From Thalassoglobus neptunius (GTDB taxonomy: Bacteria > Planctomycetota > Planctomycetia > Planctomycetales > Planctomycetaceae): a stretch of 58,341 nucleotides of DNA. The notes below the pieces were generated by a model. The model was not told where the DNA came from and made no database searches. It worked only from the letters and a program-made list of their open reading frames with translations. The position numbers were made by a program, and so were the translations under genes. The DNA is taken from assembly GCF_007859735.1 (NCBI RefSeq), contig NZ_SIHI01000022.1, forward strand, positions 1 to 58,341, read 5' to 3'. Below, one piece after another: positions 44,680 through 53,909 of this stretch (the first letter of the stretch is position 1; each line of letters starts with the position of its first letter).

Positions 44680-47600
44680 TCATTCTTTGGTTGAATGGTG
44701 GTGTTTGAGATGCTCTGGAGGGTGATACCCGCCAGCTTGCAGAAATGAGACAAGATCGACAATTTCCTGCTTCTCAAGCACGTTCGCAAGCCCTGCAGGC
44801 ATCGGGGAAATCATTGAAACATGTTGTTCCTCAATTTGTTTCTTTCGAATTCGCGTCACCTGATCGGGGATCAACAGGTTCGAAGCGATGTGATACTCGG
44901 TGTCTGTTTCTTTCACAACAACACCGGTCAGAATTCGACCGTTGGTCAGCAAGAACTGAACGTTCTGAAAATCCTTGTGAATCTCTGAGGACGGAACGAT
45001 GATCTGCTCCAACAGCTTCATTCCCTGAAATCGCTCGTGAACTTTCGTCAGATCAGGGCCGAGATTCACACCGTGACCGTGCATCTGATGGCACTGAGTG
45101 CAGCGTGCTTTCGCGAACGCCTGCATTCCCCGCATGATCGTTTCGTCATCGTCGGCGACTTGAAGGTTTGCAAAGTCCTCCATCACCCATTCCTGAACGA
45201 AAGTCGGTTCGCGTTCCGCGCGGAGACGCTCTGCTTCTTCAAGGTCATTGGCGACAATCAAATCTCCCTTCATAATGACCCAGTGACCGGGAAACGTACA
45301 CACGAACGGATAGATTCCGGGCTTCGAAGGCGCCTTGAATCGCAGCACGTCCACCTGAGTTTTCCGCGTCGGCCCAATCATCGGAGAGGCATGCAGAATC
45401 AGATTTCGTTTGTCCGAAGGAAGAAAGTCAGAGTTCGCATTCTTCGGATCTTTTGCCATTTCGTTGGCTGCCATCCCGACTTCTTCAAGAGCGCCGGGTT
45501 TGACAATTACGAGGTTGTGGTCGGTCGCGTCCGGGTTGGAGAACACAATTTTGACCGGTTGCCCGACGAGTGCGGTGATCTCTGTGACTGAATACCGCAT
45601 CCTCTCCGGAAGGCAGGAGATTCGTACGGTGAGAAGATCATCTTGAAGATCGAATTGCTTCTGAGATGCGGACGGATTCGGTTCTTTGAGTTGGCTACTG
45701 CTTCGAAGTCGTGCGAGAATCGATTCGACTTTCAACTCTGGTCGATCTTCCCAATGTCGAACCATCGAAGCTGCCCCGAATGCTGACTGAATTGCATAGG
45801 CAAGATGACTTTGGGCAGGATGCTGAGCCACTTCAAGCAAGGCTTCAAAGGCGGGCTCTGTACCGATATACGTTGCCGCGATGGCTGCTTCCATTCGAAC
45901 AAGTCCATTCGAATCGTTCGCGGACTTCTTCAGAAGTTCAATCGCATCGGGAAGAGATGCGTGCCAGTAGCGGAGCTGCTGCGTTGCTGCTGCTCGTGCA
46001 TGATGGTCATCACAAGCGAGAACCTCTCGAAGAAGTTCTCCGTTCCGTTCGTCGATCCACCGGTATGTCCAGATGGCTTCCATTTGATGGTGCCGGTAGC
46101 GAGGGTCGGAAGAGTCGAGACCTTCAACCCAGGAATCGAGCGCCTGCAAAACTTCCTTCGGACCGCGATCTCTGAGCTCACGCTTGGACCAGTATCGAAT
46201 CCGATATTCGGGGCGTTTGAGATTTTCGACAAACTCTAGGACTGATGCATCTGCGATTTTCGGAGATTCACTCAATGGATATCCCTTCGCTGTGATTCGC
46301 CAGATTCGACCGGAATGGCGGTCTCGACGTTCGTCTCGAAGCGAATACTGAGCGTGCCCCTTCACCGGGTTGTACCAGTCACACAGATACATCGCGCCGC
46401 GAGGCCCATAGCGAAGGTCGACGGGAATGAAGCTGAGATTCCGCGAAAAGATCAGATCACTGACATACTCTTCTTCGAACCCGAAGGGGGTTTCGTTCCA
46501 CTTATGAATCTCCAGGCGATTCGTCGGTTTATAGCGGGCTTTCAAAAACCCGCCTTGAAGGTCTTCGGGAAAGGACGCGAAATCAACAAACTCGTGACCG
46601 CACGTTCCGGAGTATGCCTGCAGACCGGCCGGTTTCGGATGCTGATTCGGATAGACAGGATCGAGCGAATGAAACGCCGCAGCGAAAATCGGATGGCTGG
46701 CGACATGATTTCCCCAGTCGTCGAATGTGACTCCCCAGGGATTCGTGCTGTGGTAGGTTCCAAAGCTTGTGAGACGATGCGACTTCGGCTCGTAGCGAAA
46801 CCAACCACTGTTTTGCTGGCGAACGGGCCCGTAGGGAGTCTCCACCTGTGAGTGATGAAAGATCGACTCACGAAAGAGAAGGTCACCATCGGGAGTCCAG
46901 GTAAAATCATGCAGTGCATGATGTGAGTCCTCGGTTCCGAATCCGGTCAGCAGCTGTGTTCGACGGTCAGCCCGATCGTCACCGTCGACGTCTTCGAGGA
47001 AGGTCAGATGCGGCATCTCGGAGACGTAGACGCCGCCATCGCCAAACTCGAAAGAAAGAGGAATATGGAGATCGTCAGCGAAGATCGTTGACTTGTCAGC
47101 CCGTCCATCCTGGTCCGTGTCTTCAAGAATGACGATTTTATCGTCCGGTTCGTTCCCGGGATAAACGTGAGGATAGGTCGTCGAACAGCTGACCCAGAGT
47201 CGGCCCTTATTGTCCCACCGCATTTGGATCGGCGCGCCCAGTTCAGGAAACTGCTCTTCTCCGGCAAAGAGCGTGACTTCGAATCGAGGGTCAATCTCGA
47301 ACGAGGCGAGTTCTTCATCTGCCGTCATCCACTCGTTGGCGCCGCGGGACTCTTTCGTCTTCGGAAGCGGAGGGATGTTGGAATCGTCGATCACATCTTC
47401 GGTCGGTTTCCCCTGTGCGAGATCCCAAATCCGTTCCTCGCGGTTGGCAACCATCATGTCAAAATTGCGCATCGCCGGAAGGAAGTCGAGATACCCGTAA
47501 GATTTGTTGCGATCACCCGTATAGTAGAACGTGTTCGCGGGACGGTATCGCCGGAAATACTGACGATCTTTATCGACAATGACGTCTCTTAAATTGGCAT

Positions 47601-48489
47601 CGATGGCAGAAGCTTCTTCTCCAAAGAGACCTTGATAAAGAGCGCGGGAGAACAGCTCGTCACCATGTTCGTTGAGATGAACTCCATTCACTGTCCAATC
47701 AGTGTCATTAGCCAAGAATGTCGCGTTCGTTTCGTCGAAGACGTCAACGAATCCGACTTGCAAATCTTCTGCCACACCCTGAATCACGTCCCGATACCTG
47801 GAAAGGTTCTGATTATTCAAGTCTGCTGCCGGGACGTTTGTAATGTTCTCGCAGGCAATCGGAGAAACGAGTACGATCTGCGGTCCGCTCTCTCCATTGT
47901 AAGCGTGTGATTGAAGATGTTGGACGTGTCGCGTGAGAGACTTCCGGAAAGCTTCGAGCCCCTCATCGCCGTTAAAGGACTCGTTGAACCCGTACGCAGC
48001 AAAGATGACATCAATTTCTTCATGAGTCAGGTGCTGATGGAGATCTGCAAAATTTGCGGGACGCGGTTGCAGGTCAGGGGTGTCAGCACTCCACGCCAGG
48101 TTCCGGACAATCAATCTGTGTTCCGGATACTTCTGGTGGAGCAGGGCTTCAAGGTTTCCGTACTTCTGAGTTCCTTCGAGAAGAGAGTTCCCGATCAGAG
48201 CGATGCGATCATCGGGATGAAGCTTGAGCGGGAGCGTCGTTTTTCGTGGAGTTGTCGTTGCGGCTCGGGGTGCCGTTTCGTGATAGATTCCGTATTGAAT
48301 CAGATCAGGATCTTCTTTGGGTTCCGAGTTTTCCGTCCGGGTATTCTTTGCGTCGTTGACTCTGCGTTGACGAGACCGGGAATCTTTCGACTGGGCCGGA
48401 AGGCTGTCGAAAGAAGTGACTAAAAATGTGAGGAAACTCGCCATCACGAAGACTTCCACAACACGTATTCGAGATAACTGTTTGCTCAT
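44680..48489 (-). CDS. Giant PVC-type protein: SGNH hydrolase + dehydrogenase propeller + HEAT + cupredoxin + cytochrome c
   Basis: 1269 aa, signal-anchored at the N-terminus. Domains in order: SGNH/GDSL hydrolase (about 85-300; IALIGNSLLEGT with catalytic Ser, and GVHLNEHGDELF with the Asp/His end); a TIGR02604-type propeller (about 390-750; MRWDNKGRLWVSCSTTYPHV, ILEDTDQDGRADKSTIF); HEAT-like repeats (about 770-930); a cupredoxin (about 955-1080; DHNLVIVKPG, then YPFVCTFPGHWVIMKG with His, Cys, His, Met copper ligands); and a haem domain with CTQCH near 1129 plus the TIGR02603 region (RILTGVVVKETDTEY). It is an exported redox enzyme able to combine copper and haem centres. The partner gene upstream encodes a DUF1501 protein. 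Confidence 0.93.
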   Translation of the reverse strand: MSKQLSRIRVVEVFVMASFLTFLVTSFDSLPAQSKDSRSRQRRVNDAKNTRTENSEPKEDPDLIQYGIYHETAPRAATTTPRKTTLPLKLHPDDRIALIGNSLLEGTQKYGNLEALLHQKYPEHRLIVRNLAWSADTPDLQPRPANFADLHQHLTHEEIDVIFAAYGFNESFNGDEGLEAFRKSLTRHVQHLQSHAYNGESGPQIVLVSPIACENITNVPAADLNNQNLSRYRDVIQGVAEDLQVGFVDVFDETNATFLANDTDWTVNGVHLNEHGDELFSRALYQGLFGEEASAIDANLRDVIVDKDRQYFRRYRPANTFYYTGDRNKSYGYLDFLPAMRNFDMMVANREERIWDLAQGKPTEDVIDDSNIPPLPKTKESRGANEWMTADEELASFEIDPRFEVTLFAGEEQFPELGAPIQMRWDNKGRLWVSCSTTYPHVYPGNEPDDKIVILEDTDQDGRADKSTIFADDLHIPLSFEFGDGGVYVSEMPHLTFLEDVDGDDRADRRTQLLTGFGTEDSHHALHDFTWTPDGDLLFRESIFHHSQVETPYGPVRQQNSGWFRYEPKSHRLTSFGTYHSTNPWGVTFDDWGNHVASHPIFAAAFHSLDPVYPNQHPKPAGLQAYSGTCGHEFVDFASFPEDLQGGFLKARYKPTNRLEIHKWNETPFGFEEEYVSDLIFSRNLSFIPVDLRYGPRGAMYLCDWYNPVKGHAQYSLRDERRDRHSGRIWRITAKGYPLSESPKIADASVLEFVENLKRPEYRIRYWSKRELRDRGPKEVLQALDSWVEGLDSSDPRYRHHQMEAIWTYRWIDERNGELLREVLACDDHHARAAATQQLRYWHASLPDAIELLKKSANDSNGLVRMEAAIAATYIGTEPAFEALLEVAQHPAQSHLAYAIQSAFGAASMVRHWEDRPELKVESILARLRSSSQLKEPNPSASQKQFDLQDDLLTVRISCLPERMRYSVTEITALVGQPVKIVFSNPDATDHNLVIVKPGALEEVGMAANEMAKDPKNANSDFLPSDKRNLILHASPMIGPTRKTQVDVLRFKAPSKPGIYPFVCTFPGHWVIMKGDLIVANDLEEAERLRAEREPTFVQEWVMEDFANLQVADDDETIMRGMQAFAKARCTQCHQMHGHGVNLGPDLTKVHERFQGMKLLEQIIVPSSEIHKDFQNVQFLLTNGRILTGVVVKETDTEYHIASNLLIPDQVTRIRKKQIEEQHVSMISPMPAGLANVLEKQEIVDLVSFLQAGGYHPPEHLKHHHSTKE

Positions 48490-48662
48490 TGTTAGTGCTT
48501 TCCGCGAGGCAAGGAATGAATTGTGTTCGGGTTCTTAGCTCGTGTCTTTGTCAGTAACCGAATAACGACTTCAGTGATCGTTCCGACTCATCGGATTCTC
48601 TCCCTAGATGAGAAACTCGACTTCGCGAATCGAGCGAACGAGGCACTTCGATGAATTTCACT

Positions 48663-49985
48663 TTAACTCCTGGCGATCAACGGGTCGAGAATCGACCCGG
48701 AGGAGATCTGCATTGGTCGGTTCAGCCGGTCGTGAATTTCGGTCGTTGGGTCAATCCCCATCTGTGACCAGAATGTGGCGAGCAAATCGGCCGGGCTGAC
48801 GGGATGACTCGCCACTTCTGCCCCTTTCGAGTCACTCTCTCCGTACACGATTCCTGGCCGAAATCCTCCGCCGGCCAATACAGTCGAATAGACATTCGGC
48901 CAATGGTCGCGACCAGCAAGATTGTTGATCACCGGAGTCCGACCGAATTCTCCTGTGTTCACAACGAGTGTCGACTCCAACATTCCGCGATCTCTCAGAT
49001 CGTCGACAAGCGCAGCGAATCCCTGATCCATGGGAGGAACGATGTGTCGATATCGATTCTCGAGATTTCCGTGAGTGTCCCACTTCTGGTTGAATTCATT
49101 AAACGAGACGAATTGAACCCCCGCTTCGACCAGTCGTCGTGCCAGTAACAGCGACTGCCCGAGTCGATTTCGCCCGTAGCGATCACGCATGGCATCCGAC
49201 TCTTGACTCAAATCGAGCGCTTGCCGGACTTTCCCATCGACCACAAGTTCGAGTGCCGATTGCCTCAAGTGATCGTGCCGAGTCGCGACATCGGCATCGA
49301 GGATTCTTGCAACAGATTCCAGCTTCTCTGTCAAAGACAATCGCTTCCGAAGCCGCGGAGGAGTGAGCCCCTCTGGAATAGACAGCGAGAGTGGCTGATA
49401 GTTGGGTGACGCAGGATCTCCTTCGATGACGAACGGATCGTGGAGGCTTCCAAGAAACCCTCCGTATTGTCCCGGCATGCGGTTGGAAGGACCAGGAATG
49501 CTGAGCCAGTTCGGAAGAGAGACGCTTCGTGGCACGCTGTGCTGGCCGGGGAAGAGATAGTTCAGAACCGCCCCCGGTCCCGGAAAGTCGTCGCCGTGTG
49601 CTTCTCGATCCCGGTCCTGCTGATTCTCCGATCCGGTGAGAGAAATGTACGTCCCGGCAATATGGTTGGTGAACTTGTGTGTCATTGAGCGGATGACGCA
49701 CAGCTGATCCGCAATTCGGGCGGAATGAGGCATCAGCTCGCCGAAACGCACATCCGGGATGCTTGTTTCGATCGACTGAAACGGTCCACGAACTTCGGAG
49801 ACGGCATGCGGCTTCGGATCAAAAAGGTCGATGTGACTCGCACCTCCCTGAAGGTGCATGAAAATACAACTGCGATGAGGAGGCACAGCCTCTTGACCGG
49901 CATCGGCCGAAAGCGTTTTCCCGAGCAACCCGAGTGCCCCGATCTGAAGCACAGATCGCCGAGCCAATGGAATTCCTTCAAGCAT
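48663..49985 (-). CDS. DUF1501 protein, Tat-exported
   Basis: About 440 aa from the ATG at 49985, chosen because GGAG lies nine bases upstream and the twin-arginine signal LARRSVLQIGALGLLGK starts straight after; ATG 49994 and TTG 50000 are also in frame. The body is DUF1501: SCIFMHLQGGASHIDLFDPK, then CVIRSMTHKFTNHIAGTYISL, and VVNTGEFGRTPVINNLAGRDHW, an alkaline-phosphatase-superfamily fold. These proteins are abundant in planctomycetes, usually next to a DUF1549/DUF1553 cytochrome. Here the partner is instead the large cupredoxin-cytochrome protein 174 bases downstream. Function unknown. Confidence 0.92.
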   Translation of the reverse strand: MLEGIPLARRSVLQIGALGLLGKTLSADAGQEAVPPHRSCIFMHLQGGASHIDLFDPKPHAVSEVRGPFQSIETSIPDVRFGELMPHSARIADQLCVIRSMTHKFTNHIAGTYISLTGSENQQDRDREAHGDDFPGPGAVLNYLFPGQHSVPRSVSLPNWLSIPGPSNRMPGQYGGFLGSLHDPFVIEGDPASPNYQPLSLSIPEGLTPPRLRKRLSLTEKLESVARILDADVATRHDHLRQSALELVVDGKVRQALDLSQESDAMRDRYGRNRLGQSLLLARRLVEAGVQFVSFNEFNQKWDTHGNLENRYRHIVPPMDQGFAALVDDLRDRGMLESTLVVNTGEFGRTPVINNLAGRDHWPNVYSTVLAGGGFRPGIVYGESDSKGAEVASHPVSPADLLATFWSQMGIDPTTEIHDRLNRPMQISSGSILDPLIARS

Positions 49986-50272
49986 CGATTGCATCTCCAA
50001 AGGGCGGTTTCACAGTGCAGCTCATGCAGCCAACAGTGCAACTCAATCAAACAATTGTGTTTTCGAATATGTGGTGTCCGTTGTAGTGGTTCGGGAAAGT
50101 CGTTGGCAAGCGCCTCGCCCAAAAGGAGACAACAACCCATCGCGAAGCTCCGTCAGTCTTCGCAACGCATTTCATAACACCCGATGTTCAGTGGGACGCG
50201 AAGGCGTATAATGAGAACGCACGTCATTCAAATATTGAGTTGAAACATCGCCGAAAGCTGAAGGTGACTTTC

Positions 50273-51079
50273 ATGGATCTGATCGACCGATTGTTCGACA
50301 AACTCTGGATCAGTTTTTGCGAGATGAATCCGCAATCAAGTGCTATTGTCGAGATGCTCACAAAACGGGGCGAACGTGTCGTGAATGACCATGTCGCCTT
50401 CCGGACATTCAACGACCCGCGCGTGTCGATCGACGTTCTTGCGAAACCGTTTGTCGAAAGCGGATACGCAGCGAAGGGAGAATACCAGTTTCCGCAAAAG
50501 AAACTTTTCGCCCGTCACTACGAACATCCACTCCCTGAACGACCGAAAGTATTTATCAGCGAACTGCTTCTCGAAGAGATGTCTCCGCAGCTGCAGAGCA
50601 CTGTGCAAGAGCTACTCTCTGAGGGTGAAGAACTCATTTCGAAGGCACCGGAACTCTGCTTGCTCGGTCGTCCATGGACGGTCACCAGCCAGCAATACAC
50701 GGCTCTTTCCGAAGAAAGCGAGTACGCCGGTTGGCTCTCCGCTTACGGATACTGTGCGAACCACTTTACGGTGCTCGTGAATGCACTCGCGCACATCGAC
50801 AGCCTCGAAGAACTGAATTCTCTCTTGAAAGAGCAGGGGTTCGAACTGAATTCTGAGGGGGGTGAAATCAAAGGATCACCTTCGGATTTCCTCGAACAGT
50901 CATCGACTCTCGCATCGATGATCGACGTCAATTTCGCCGACGGACCGATGCGAATTCCCGGCTGTTACTATGAGTTCGCGAAAAGATACCCAATGGCCGA
51001 CGGAACTCTGTTCAGCGGATTTGTTGCCAAGAGCGCCGACAAGATCTTCCAGAGTACCGATCGACGCAACGCCAACTAA
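50273..51079 (+). CDS. Short DUF1338 protein, 2-oxoadipate dioxygenase-like
   Basis: 268 aa from the ATG at 50273 (AAGGTGA upstream); the frame extends to 50240 without support. 'RGERVVNDHVAFRTF' with H40 and R44, 'GYCANHFTVLVNAL' with H164 and 'GCYYEFAKRYP' with E234 fit the His/His/Glu Fe(II) site and substrate arginine of DUF1338 enzymes such as HglS, which converts 2-oxoadipate to 2-hydroxyglutarate in lysine catabolism. It is much shorter than HglS/YdcJ, so this is the small subgroup and its substrate may differ. It converges on the AST operon with 16 bases between, which suggests but does not prove a link to amino-acid catabolism. Confidence 0.82.
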   Translation: MDLIDRLFDKLWISFCEMNPQSSAIVEMLTKRGERVVNDHVAFRTFNDPRVSIDVLAKPFVESGYAAKGEYQFPQKKLFARHYEHPLPERPKVFISELLLEEMSPQLQSTVQELLSEGEELISKAPELCLLGRPWTVTSQQYTALSEESEYAGWLSAYGYCANHFTVLVNALAHIDSLEELNSLLKEQGFELNSEGGEIKGSPSDFLEQSSTLASMIDVNFADGPMRIPGCYYEFAKRYPMADGTLFSGFVAKSADKIFQSTDRRNAN

Positions 51080-51095
51080 GGACTCACGGAATCCT

Positions 51096-52439
51096 TCATT
51101 TCTGGAACGAGTAAATCGCCCCCAAATTCAGAATCCCGGTCAGTTCATCAAGCGCTGCTTGCACTTCGTCTAAGAGCTTGGGATCGGCAAGATCGGGCAA
51201 AGTCAGTTCGTCTCGATAGTGCCGGTTCACCCAGTGCTCCAGCGTCGATGCGAGTTCGGGTGTCAAACGGATCGACGGACTCATCGCTTGCAGTTCACGT
51301 TCTGTGAGAACCACTCGCAGCCGAAGGCAAGCGGGGCCGCCCCCGTTTTGCATACTTTGACGAAGGTCGACAAATTCGATTCGCAAGTTCAGAGCCGAAT
51401 CCTGTCGAAGTTCGTCCAAAACTTCCATGACCGATTCTGACTTCCGACACTCTTCGGGACAGAGCAAAAGCATTTCCCCCGTTTTCAGTGTCACGAGTTG
51501 ACTGTTAAACAAATACGTTCCAACAGTTTCCTCAAGCGACAGCCGATCTTCTGAGACTTCGATCACTCGCATGCCCGGCAAAAGAGATTTCCATTCGTCA
51601 ATCAGATTGGATTGTTGGACGAACGCCGCCGAATGGCAGAACAGCGATCTCTCGTTCGCGACTGCGATGACATCGTTATGAAAAACTCCTGCGTCAATTG
51701 CGCGGGGTGTCTGCTGCACCACACTCACCCAATCCGGATTGAGCAGATGATTGCGTGCGATGGCTTCGCATGCTGCCCGTGTTTGTCTCGCTGGAAACTT
51801 CCCTGGGAGCTGAGATTGAGGAAGTTCCGGGCTGCGACCATACACGAACACTTCGAGACCGCGTTGTCCGTACTCGCTTGAGACTCTCATGTGATTCGCA
51901 GCCCCTTCGTCCGAGAACTCTTCCGTCGCGGGAAGTGGATCGTGAATCACGAAGTGTTGAGAGTTATTAAAAATGGTTCTTAAGACCGTTGTTGTAAATT
52001 GCGTTTCCAACCGGCGATGAGGAGTGCTTTGCAGATTCGCGGGTGTGAAGTGAACTCGCCCGTCCTGCGTATCAGCACTGGGAGAAACGGTCGCCGCGTT
52101 CGCCGTCCACATTGCCGATGCACTCGAGACGCTCGAAAGAAGATCGGGATGTTCTTGCAGGGCCTGAGCGAGAACTTCTTCATCCGTTCCAGTCAGCCCG
52201 AACACTCTCAACGCGTCGATGTCCGGGCGATAGTGAGGCGGCAACACCCCTTGCGGGATCGAAAGCTCTGCGAGTCGTCTCATCTTACGGAGACCTTCCA
52301 GCGCAGCCCGTTTGGAATAAGAAACCTGATACCGGTGACTTTGCGAAGCAATGTTTCCGGGAGCAAGCCCCCCATAGTGATGCGTCGGTCCCACAAGTCC
52401 GTCGAGATTCAATTCAACCGCTACAGCAGCCTCGTTCAC
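51096..52439 (-). CDS. astB: N-succinylarginine dihydrolase
   Basis: 447 aa, usual AstB length. It hydrolyses N2-succinylarginine to N2-succinylornithine, two ammonia and CO2. Signature segments: ELNLDGLVGPTHHYGGLAPG, then SAMWTANAATVSPSADT, DVIAVANERS after FHN with the catalytic His, and NGGGPACLRLRVVLT with the nucleophilic Cys. It starts with GTG overlapping the astD stop as GTGA, so the two are coupled. It is the last gene of the operon; the DUF1338 gene converges on it. Confidence 0.97.
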   Translation of the reverse strand: MNEAAVAVELNLDGLVGPTHHYGGLAPGNIASQSHRYQVSYSKRAALEGLRKMRRLAELSIPQGVLPPHYRPDIDALRVFGLTGTDEEVLAQALQEHPDLLSSVSSASAMWTANAATVSPSADTQDGRVHFTPANLQSTPHRRLETQFTTTVLRTIFNNSQHFVIHDPLPATEEFSDEGAANHMRVSSEYGQRGLEVFVYGRSPELPQSQLPGKFPARQTRAACEAIARNHLLNPDWVSVVQQTPRAIDAGVFHNDVIAVANERSLFCHSAAFVQQSNLIDEWKSLLPGMRVIEVSEDRLSLEETVGTYLFNSQLVTLKTGEMLLLCPEECRKSESVMEVLDELRQDSALNLRIEFVDLRQSMQNGGGPACLRLRVVLTERELQAMSPSIRLTPELASTLEHWVNRHYRDELTLPDLADPKLLDEVQAALDELTGILNLGAIYSFQK

Positions 52440-53902
52440 AATTCAACTCCAGGCAGTAACTGGTCGGGAAGTTCAAGGACCGGAGCGGAAAGAGAAGCAA
52501 CCGGAATGTTGCAGGAATCGATCATAAAGAATCCCGCAGGCCGGTGGTTTCCACTGAGCCCAACTCCTCCGAATGGAAGCCGACCGCTTGCTCCGGTTGT
52601 CGGTCGATTCCAGTTCACAAGACCGGAACGAATTCTCCGCTGAAACAATTCGTAACGAGAAGAATCATCGGAAATCAGCCCAGCGACTAACCCGAAACGA
52701 GTTCGATTGGCCTCAGCGATTGCTTCGTCGAAGGATGAAGTCCGAACCACTTGCAGCAAGGGCCCGAAGATCTCTTCATCGGGACGCTCGGCGATGTCCG
52801 TCACATCGATCACCCCCGGTGAAATGAAGGCCGGTCCGTTGGGGAGCCGACGTGCTTCAACCAAAATTTTCCCGCCGATCGATTTCAAATGACTTTGCTG
52901 CTGAAGGACCTGATCGACAGCGGAAGAGGAGACGAGCGGTCCCATGAACGGTTCGGGATCGTCACCACATGCTCCAACTGTCAGTGTTGGAATGACTTCA
53001 ATCAACCGATCCAGAATTTTCTGATTTCCGTCTGGGAGAATCAGTCGACGTGCACAGGTGCATCGCTGTCCAGAAGTCACATAGGCCGATTGAATCACCG
53101 TATAAACAGCGGCATCAAGGTCGTGGACTTGATCGACGATCAATGCATTGTTTCCGCCCAGTTCGAGAGCGAGAAGTACTTCCGGACGAGCTGCCAGAGC
53201 CTTCGAGATTGCAATTCCTGCAGGCACACTTCCCGTAAAGAGAACTCCATTGATCTCAGGATGATCGACGATGGCCACTCCCGTCTCTCGTCCTCCCTGG
53301 ACAAGGTTCAGAACTCCCGGAGGAAGGCCCGCAGCTTCCCAGAGTTCGACTGTTTTCTGTGCAACGAGGGGAGTTAATTCGCTCGGTTTGAAAACGACGG
53401 TATTCCCTGCGAGCAGCGCCGGGATGATGTGTCCATTGCTGATATGACCAGGAAAATTAAACGGACCGAATACAGCCATAATCCCGTGAGGCATATACCA
53501 CGTTTTCGCGGAACCAAATTTCTGCGGTGACTCGATCGGGCTGCGCCGCTCCTTCAAGGCATCGATCGAAGTCGGAATCTTCGCAATCATCGCCTGAACT
53601 TCAGTCTTCGACTCCCAGTAAGGCTTGCCGACTTCTTCGCTGATCGCGCGAGCCAGTGAATCCTGATGTTGATCCAGTTCCGCTCCGAATGCGTCGAGAA
53701 TCTCAATTCGTTGGTTGAGTGGCAGACCTGCCCATTGCTCAGCTGCATTCCGCCCGGCCTGCATGGCTGAATTGATATCGTCGGAGGTCGAATGACATCC
53801 GTTCCAGAGAACTTCACCGGTTGCCGGATTCAGAGAAGAGAAGGACTCCCCCGATCCCGAAGTCCAGCTTCCGTCGATCCAGTTCTTTCCCTCGTGAGTC
53901 AT
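52436..53902 (-). CDS. astD: Succinylglutamate-semialdehyde dehydrogenase
   Basis: 488 aa from the ATG at 53902, seven bases after astA ends, with GGAAGG about ten bases upstream; the extension to 53974 lies inside astA. An aldehyde dehydrogenase with WIDGSWTSGSGESFSSLNPA, the NAD-binding VFGPFNFPGH and FKPSELTPLVA, the catalytic Glu in LALELGGNNALIV and nucleophilic Cys in SGQRCTCARRL. The ISP-GVIDVT and FGLVAGLISDDS regions are typical of AstD. It oxidises N2-succinylglutamate semialdehyde to N2-succinylglutamate. Confidence 0.95.
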   Translation of the reverse strand: MTHEGKNWIDGSWTSGSGESFSSLNPATGEVLWNGCHSTSDDINSAMQAGRNAAEQWAGLPLNQRIEILDAFGAELDQHQDSLARAISEEVGKPYWESKTEVQAMIAKIPTSIDALKERRSPIESPQKFGSAKTWYMPHGIMAVFGPFNFPGHISNGHIIPALLAGNTVVFKPSELTPLVAQKTVELWEAAGLPPGVLNLVQGGRETGVAIVDHPEINGVLFTGSVPAGIAISKALAARPEVLLALELGGNNALIVDQVHDLDAAVYTVIQSAYVTSGQRCTCARRLILPDGNQKILDRLIEVIPTLTVGACGDDPEPFMGPLVSSSAVDQVLQQQSHLKSIGGKILVEARRLPNGPAFISPGVIDVTDIAERPDEEIFGPLLQVVRTSSFDEAIAEANRTRFGLVAGLISDDSSRYELFQRRIRSGLVNWNRPTTGASGRLPFGGVGLSGNHRPAGFFMIDSCNIPVASLSAPVLELPDQLLPGVEL

Positions 53903-53909
53903 CGTTGAT

